A stretch of DNA of 63,869 bases, taken from the NCBI GenBank assembly GCA_903928685.1, contig CAIYRS010000017.1, positions 1 through 63,869 on the forward strand. The letters are read 5' to 3'. Positions 60,629-63,869 of this stretch are shown here, in pieces. The notes under the pieces are model-generated. The model was not told the origin of the DNA. It did not search any database and was given only the letters and a program-made list of their open reading frames with translations. The position numbers and the translations under genes are program-made. Source of the DNA: an uncultured Methylococcaceae bacterium (lineage in GTDB: Bacteria; Pseudomonadota; Gammaproteobacteria; Methylococcales; Methylomonadaceae). Every line of letters starts with the position of its first letter. Position 1 is the stretch's first letter.

Positions 60629-62057
60629 TTCCCACGCTCCGCGTCACTGCCATTAAGTTAAGAAAAAGCCATTCAAAAACAATGCTTTTTCTGCCGCTTA
60701 TGGAAGCTCAACAGCGTCCTCGACGAGGTGTTTTTCCTTGGTGGGTTGCGGTGTCCACGCGCCAGGCAAGGGTTAGTGAGGAACAAGGCTGTCAGTTGTT
60801 CCAATAGTGCGTCAGTTTCAAGCCCGCCACCCAAGATCAAGTCCAAGGCGAGGTTTTTGACCGCGTTGAACGACACCGCCCGGTTTACCGTCTGCGGGTA
60901 CAGGGTGTCCTTGGCATCCAGCATGGCCTGCGCGGTGTCGGTCAGCAGCGATTCTAGGCCGGACAGGTACACGGTGGCATGGAAGTCTTGCCGTACCGCT
61001 TCGGCTCCAGTGCCGGTGAAGTTCTCCAACTCCAGGCGGGTCTTGAGCAGGCCAAAGAAGGTCTCGATCCCCCAACGCAAACGGTACAGTTCCAGAAACC
61101 CGTCGGTGGGGTACAGGTAACTGTCCAGCAGGGAGGTGACCAGCACCTCGTATTCGCCCGTCGTGAGCAATACCCTGACGAACCGGAGGGTGAGCGACAA
61201 GGGTAGGCCCAGCCCTCGGATGGCGGGCAATTGACCCGCGCACGGGGACAGCGTCACCACTTGGCTGTCTTCACCCTCACCCTTGAGCATCCGCCGGGCT
61301 TCGGCAAACGAGGCCGCCGAGCAGCGGATGGCGAAATCACGGCGGTGGCGGCTGAGTTCCGCCAGCATCCGGTAGGACGGGTAATTCCTGTCCATGGTCA
61401 GCAAGTCGCCCGGCCGCGTATGGGGCAGATGGCCAGCTGCCAAGTCAATCTCGTAGGCCTTGGCCTTGCCCAAGGTGGCGTCCAAGGCGACCCGGTTCAG
61501 CGCGTCGTACAGCACCGATGCCAAGGCATAAGGCCGCTCACCTTGGGTTTCCGCCGTTTTGCCGTCCGTACAAGCAATGGTGCCAAACGCATCACGGATG
61601 GACACCGTGTCCGGCAGCACCAGCTTAGAACCATCGACCGCCAGTACCCGAAAGCCCCAGAAGCGTTGGTAATCGCCATCACTGTACAGGTTCTCCACCA
61701 CGGCGGCCTGGTTCAGCTCGATGAACGCCGTGTACTTGAACTTGTACCGCGCCTGCGAATAGGCACTGGCGGTCACGGGCGGCTGCCCCAACCAAGTCAT
61801 TGCTTCGTTGACGACGTTTTGCAGCGATTTCACACTGTTCCTCATGACCAACACCAGCACCAAGGCGAAGGGCAGGCTGCGGCACCGTGTGAAGGCTTTG
61901 GCATTCTCGCGGTGGTGGGATTTGAAGGCATCCGATTCGATCCGTTCTTGGGTAATTTCAACAGTACGTTTTTTTTAGCCATGGTCAACTCTGATTCAAA
62001 TCGGTCTATTATTACAAAAATCGCTTAACTTAATGGCAGTGACGCAGAGCGTGGGAA
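60629..62057 (-). mobile_element. IS4-family insertion sequence
   Basis: The ends form a 34-base inverted repeat with one mismatch (TTCCCACGCTCCGCGTCACT...TTAAG at 60629-60662; its complement at 62024-62057). The inner CACTGCCATTAAGTTAAG is probably the true terminal repeat, giving an element of about 1.4 kb (60645-62041). One transposase gene fills it. The element is markedly GC-richer than its surroundings. A solitary end copy lies at 63693-63728 and a decayed one at 28032-28063. No clear target duplication can be separated from the symmetrical flanks. Confidence 0.8.
60673..61982 (-). CDS. IS4-family transposase, probably needing a -1 frameshift
   Basis: DDE transposase with catalytic motifs VDGSKLVLPD, LTMDRNYPSY and the YREK-type YRLRWGIETFFGLLK. 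The continuous main frame has its first Met at 61863, but homologous-looking sequence (RIESDAFKSHHRENAKAF, TRCRSLPFALVL) extends upstream without a start. An ATG at 61982 begins ATG GCT AAA AAA AAC. A -1 slip on the A AAA AAC heptamer inside the A8 run (61969-61976) joins it exactly to the main frame, giving about 435 residues. Alternatively the A8 run is a simple mutation that inactivated the gene. Confidence 0.82.
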
Positions 62058-62076
62058 CTATAAAATCGCACTATAA

Positions 62077-62110
62077 CTTTCGTGTCTTTTCGTGTTTTTC
62101 GTGGACAACA
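62077..62110 (-). repeat. single CACGAAA repeat arm upstream of cobQ
   Basis: CTTTCGTGTCTTTTCGTGTT then TTTCGTGGACAACA is one arm of the pairs at 696, 44529 and 48875. Its partner is missing, perhaps removed by the IS insertion that lies 20 bases to the left. Confidence 0.7.
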
Positions 62111-62136
62111 TCAACTTACCCAAACCCAATCAACCA

Positions 62137-63549
62137 ATGAAACCACTCGCCGTTTTTGGCACTAGCTCCGATGCAGGCAAAACTACCATCACCATGGCCT
62201 TATGCCGGATTTTTGCCGACCTTGGAATCAAAGTCGCGCCGTTTAAAGCACAAAATTGCTCGAACAATTCTGCCGTCACCAAAGAAAATCTGGAAATCTC
62301 CCGCGCCCAATGTCTGCAAGCTGAAGCGGCGCGGGTTGAGCCTAGCGTTTTGTTCAATCCGGTATTACTGAAAGGCCACGGCGGCCACGGCGGCAACGGC
62401 GTGCAAGTTATCGTCAATGGCAAAGTCTATCAAAACCAATCGGTTGCTGATTATTACGATCACATCGGCAACTTAGAAAACGCGGTCAGCACGGCGTTTT
62501 CTAAGTTGCAACGCGATTACGATTTAGTGATTGCCGAAGGCGCTGGCTCGCCTGTTGAACTCAATCTGCTGGACAAAGATTTATCCAACACCTTCATTGC
62601 CAAAACCTTTAACACGCAAAACATTCTGGTCGCCGATATTGAACGCGGCGGCGTGTTCGCGTCGATTTACGGCACGTTGGCGCTGATGGACCCAGTCATG
62701 CGCGGCAATTTGGTCGGCGTGGTCGTCAACAAATTCCGTGGCGACCGCCGCTTTTTTGCCGATGGCGAAACCATCATCCGCGAACGCTTTGGCGTACCTG
62801 TTCTGGGCGTGATTCCTTACCAGCCGCTGAATATCGACATGGAAGACTCGCAATCTCTGGGCAATTACCAACAACGCTTGGGCGCGGTGAAAATCCGCAT
62901 CGCCGTCATCGCCTACCCTGGCTTGAGCAATTACAACGACTTGGACGTGCTGATGGCAGACGAGGAAATTGAAGTGGTGCTGGTGCAAGCTTTCCGACCG
63001 CTGGACGATTTCGACATGGTGTTATTGCCCGGCAGCAAAACCGTCATCCGCGATTTGCATTGGCTGAAAACGCAAGGGCTGTTTGCTGCTTTGCAACAAT
63101 TCAAGAAACCGATTTTTGGCCTGTGCGGCGGTTATCAACTGCTCTGCCAAACCCTGCACGACCCCGATGCTTTGGAATATCACCAAGCCAGCACGGAAAC
63201 AGGATTAGGATTGATTGCCGACAGCGTCAGTTACCAAAACCCTAAAATCTTGGCGCGTGGCGCGTATCCGCTGTTTGGCTACACGGCAATTCAGGGCTAC
63301 GAAATCCACTGCGGACGCATGGCAAACTACCCGCTGTACTACCAACAAGGCCGTATTGCTGGCACGCATGTGCATGGCGTGTTTGATGATGACGCGTTTC
63401 GAGGCGATTATTTTCGGGCGATTAATCCGGCTTATGGCGGGTATCAATATGGCGAATACCGCAATGCGGAGATTCAGGGCTTTGCGGATATGGTGAGGGA
63501 GAATTTGGATATGGAGAGGATTTTGCAGGCTTTATCAATTCAATCGTAA
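62137..63549 (+). CDS. cobQ: cobyric acid synthase
   Basis: Glutamine-dependent amidase that converts adenosylcobyrinic acid a,c-diamide to adenosylcobyric acid in cobalamin synthesis. The 470-residue protein has the N-terminal ATP-binding motif FGTSSDAGKTTITM and QNCSNNSAVT. The synthetase core includes AEGAGSPVELNLL and VADIERGGVFAS. The C-terminal class I glutamine amidotransferase domain carries nucleophile Cys in FGLCGGYQLL and His in GTHVHGVFDD. I began at MKPLAVFG; earlier codons lie in a repeat. Upstream DNA is a repeat arm and an IS end, so its native promoter may have been displaced. B12 serves NrdJ in this window. Confidence 0.95.
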   Translation: MKPLAVFGTSSDAGKTTITMALCRIFADLGIKVAPFKAQNCSNNSAVTKENLEISRAQCLQAEAARVEPSVLFNPVLLKGHGGHGGNGVQVIVNGKVYQNQSVADYYDHIGNLENAVSTAFSKLQRDYDLVIAEGAGSPVELNLLDKDLSNTFIAKTFNTQNILVADIERGGVFASIYGTLALMDPVMRGNLVGVVVNKFRGDRRFFADGETIIRERFGVPVLGVIPYQPLNIDMEDSQSLGNYQQRLGAVKIRIAVIAYPGLSNYNDLDVLMADEEIEVVLVQAFRPLDDFDMVLLPGSKTVIRDLHWLKTQGLFAALQQFKKPIFGLCGGYQLLCQTLHDPDALEYHQASTETGLGLIADSVSYQNPKILARGAYPLFGYTAIQGYEIHCGRMANYPLYYQQGRIAGTHVHGVFDDDAFRGDYFRAINPAYGGYQYGEYRNAEIQGFADMVRENLDMERILQALSIQS

Positions 63550-63584
63550 GAATTTTGGAGTAAAAACATGTTTTGTATTCCAAA

Positions 63585-63690
63585 AAGACAGAATCGCGTT
63601 TTTCGCGGGCGATGCGGTAGAGGATGCTGAGGTCGGTTGTGATTGCAAAGCTAAGAGCAAGAGTTCGAAGGGTTGCTGGGTGGTTGGCTA
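63585..63690 (-). pseudogene. possible RelE-superfamily toxin remnant
   Basis: Minus-strand reading gives ANHPATLRTLALSFAITTDL followed by SILYRIAREKRDSVFL. The pattern of an HP pair, a strand ending in TTDL and SILYRI resembles the core of RelE/YafQ-like toxins. There is no proper start, and the frame runs on into cobQ antisense. A weak call. Confidence 0.3.
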
Positions 63691-63692
63691 TA

Positions 63693-63728
63693 GTTCCCAC
63701 GCTCCGGCGTCACTGCCATTAAGTTAAG
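63693..63728. repeat. solitary IS4-type terminal repeat
   Basis: GTTCCCACGCTCCGGCGTCA followed by CTGCCATTAAGTTAAG matches the left end of the element at 60629-60662 with one extra G. No transposase follows within the window. Confidence 0.75.
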
Positions 63729-63761
63729 AATTTATATTTTAGTTTCAATAAGATAGGGCGC

Positions 63762-63869
63762 CAGGTCCCAAGCTCCAGCTTGGGAATTCAAGTCCGAGAA
63801 TCTCTAGCTTCGATAATACGGGAAGCTAGAGCTTCCGAAACGGCATTCCCAAGCTGGAGCTTGGGAACG
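63762..63869. repeat. multi-hairpin CCAAGC repeat at the window edge
   Basis: GGTCCCAAGCTCCAGCTTGG, CTAGCTTCGATAA...GGAAGCTAGAGCTTCC and TTCCCAAGCTGGAGCTTGGG, continuing past the end of the sequence. The order of stems differs from the 60495 copy. Confidence 0.65.

Larger units (their letters stand above)
59414..60672. other. 1.26-kb gene-poor region with inverted repeats and gene debris
   Basis: AT-rich and without an intact gene. It holds a pair of ~105-base inverted repeats (59449-59553 and 60218-60325), a minus-strand coding remnant (59967-60135), a truncated antitoxin frame (60402-60494), a multi-hairpin repeat (60495-60610) and the left end of the IS4-family element. Frames between 59690 and 59960 are broken by stops on both strands. 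Confidence 0.6.
63550..63869. other. 320-base terminal intergenic region with repeats
   Basis: It contains a diverged AAAACATGTTTT palindrome (about 63557-63582), a possible toxin remnant on the minus strand, a solitary IS4-type end (63693-63728) and a multi-hairpin CCAAGC repeat (63762-63869) that runs to the edge of the window. Confidence 0.6.

Noticed and set aside
61231-62028. 265-codon plus-strand frame across the IS4 element
   Set aside because: It is antisense to a transposase with intact DDE motifs; the openness follows from high GC content.
62042-62136. Cobalamin riboswitch upstream of cobQ
   Set aside because: The sequence is the end of the IS and a repeat arm; no riboswitch core is present.
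1-63869. tRNA or rRNA genes
   Set aside because: I looked for conserved tRNA T-arm and rRNA blocks while reading and saw none; a covariance-model scan would settle this.

Overview
This window looks like a chromosomal segment of a diazotrophic gammaproteobacterium, most plausibly a methanotroph of the order Methylococcales. The evidence is indirect. It carries gammaproteobacterial core gene orders (mltD/yafS/rnhA, lpxC-dciA, tesA/ybbA-ybbP, lolCD-comEC-DUF2062, fur/bamE), a NifL-NifA pair divergent from an rnfABCDGEH operon, a B12-dependent ribonucleotide reductase, fatty-acid-hydroxylase/sterol-desaturase family proteins and a PEP-CTERM protein. No methane-oxidation gene is present, so the host assignment is an inference.

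Layout. 1-700: the tip of an IS5-type transposase and a small lipoprotein. 1.0-20.9 kb: mostly housekeeping genes (SDF-family symporter, rnhA, yafS-like methyltransferase, mltD, zapE, lpxC, dciA, tesA, ybbA-ybbP, comEC, DUF2062 protein, lolCD, fur, bamE, a sedolisin-like peptidase). They are interrupted at 14.8-16.5 kb by small accessory genes, including a BrnT-type toxin-antitoxin pair. 21-27.8 kb: a CpxAR-like two-component system divergent from a MacAB/TolC-like efflux operon. 28.3-33.4 kb: class II nrdJ with NrdR boxes, a higBA pair whose antitoxin is truncated, and an AlbA_2-domain protein. 33.5-39.1 kb: a five-gene operon (SIR2-like protein, DUF364 protein, unknown 147-residue protein, GlcF-like Fe-S protein, SagB-like nitroreductase). 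39.1-43.5 kb: a membrane hydroxylase, unknown proteins and an OmpR/EnvZ-like pair. 43.5-49.8 kb: rnfHEGDCBA. 50.2-53.4 kb: nifLA. 53.5-57.5 kb: MerR-type regulator, thiopurine methyltransferase and a PatZ-like acyl-CoA ligase/acetyltransferase. 57.6-60.6 kb: hydroxylase, PEP-CTERM protein and debris. 60.6-62.1 kb: an IS4-family element. 62.1-63.5 kb: cobQ.

The main biological result is regulatory. Upstream of rnfA there is a -24/-12 sigma-54 promoter with two TGT-N10-ACA NifA upstream activating sequences. Upstream of the SIR2-like gene at 33586 there is a second sigma-54 promoter with one such site, and the spacing from activator site to -24 element is identical in both. I infer that the 33586-39091 operon is an uncharacterised NifA-dependent accessory module of nitrogen fixation. 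Rnf would supply low-potential electrons to nitrogenase, NifA would switch on both operons, and NifL would restrain NifA. Class II NrdJ and CobQ both relate to cobalamin, but they are far apart and may not be functionally coupled here.

The window is densely seeded with palindromic interspersed repeats of at least eight families. They occupy five of the six intercistronic gaps of the rnf operon and three of the four gaps of the SIR2-SagB operon. One 141-bp repeat sits in frame inside the sensor-kinase gene at 42 kb.
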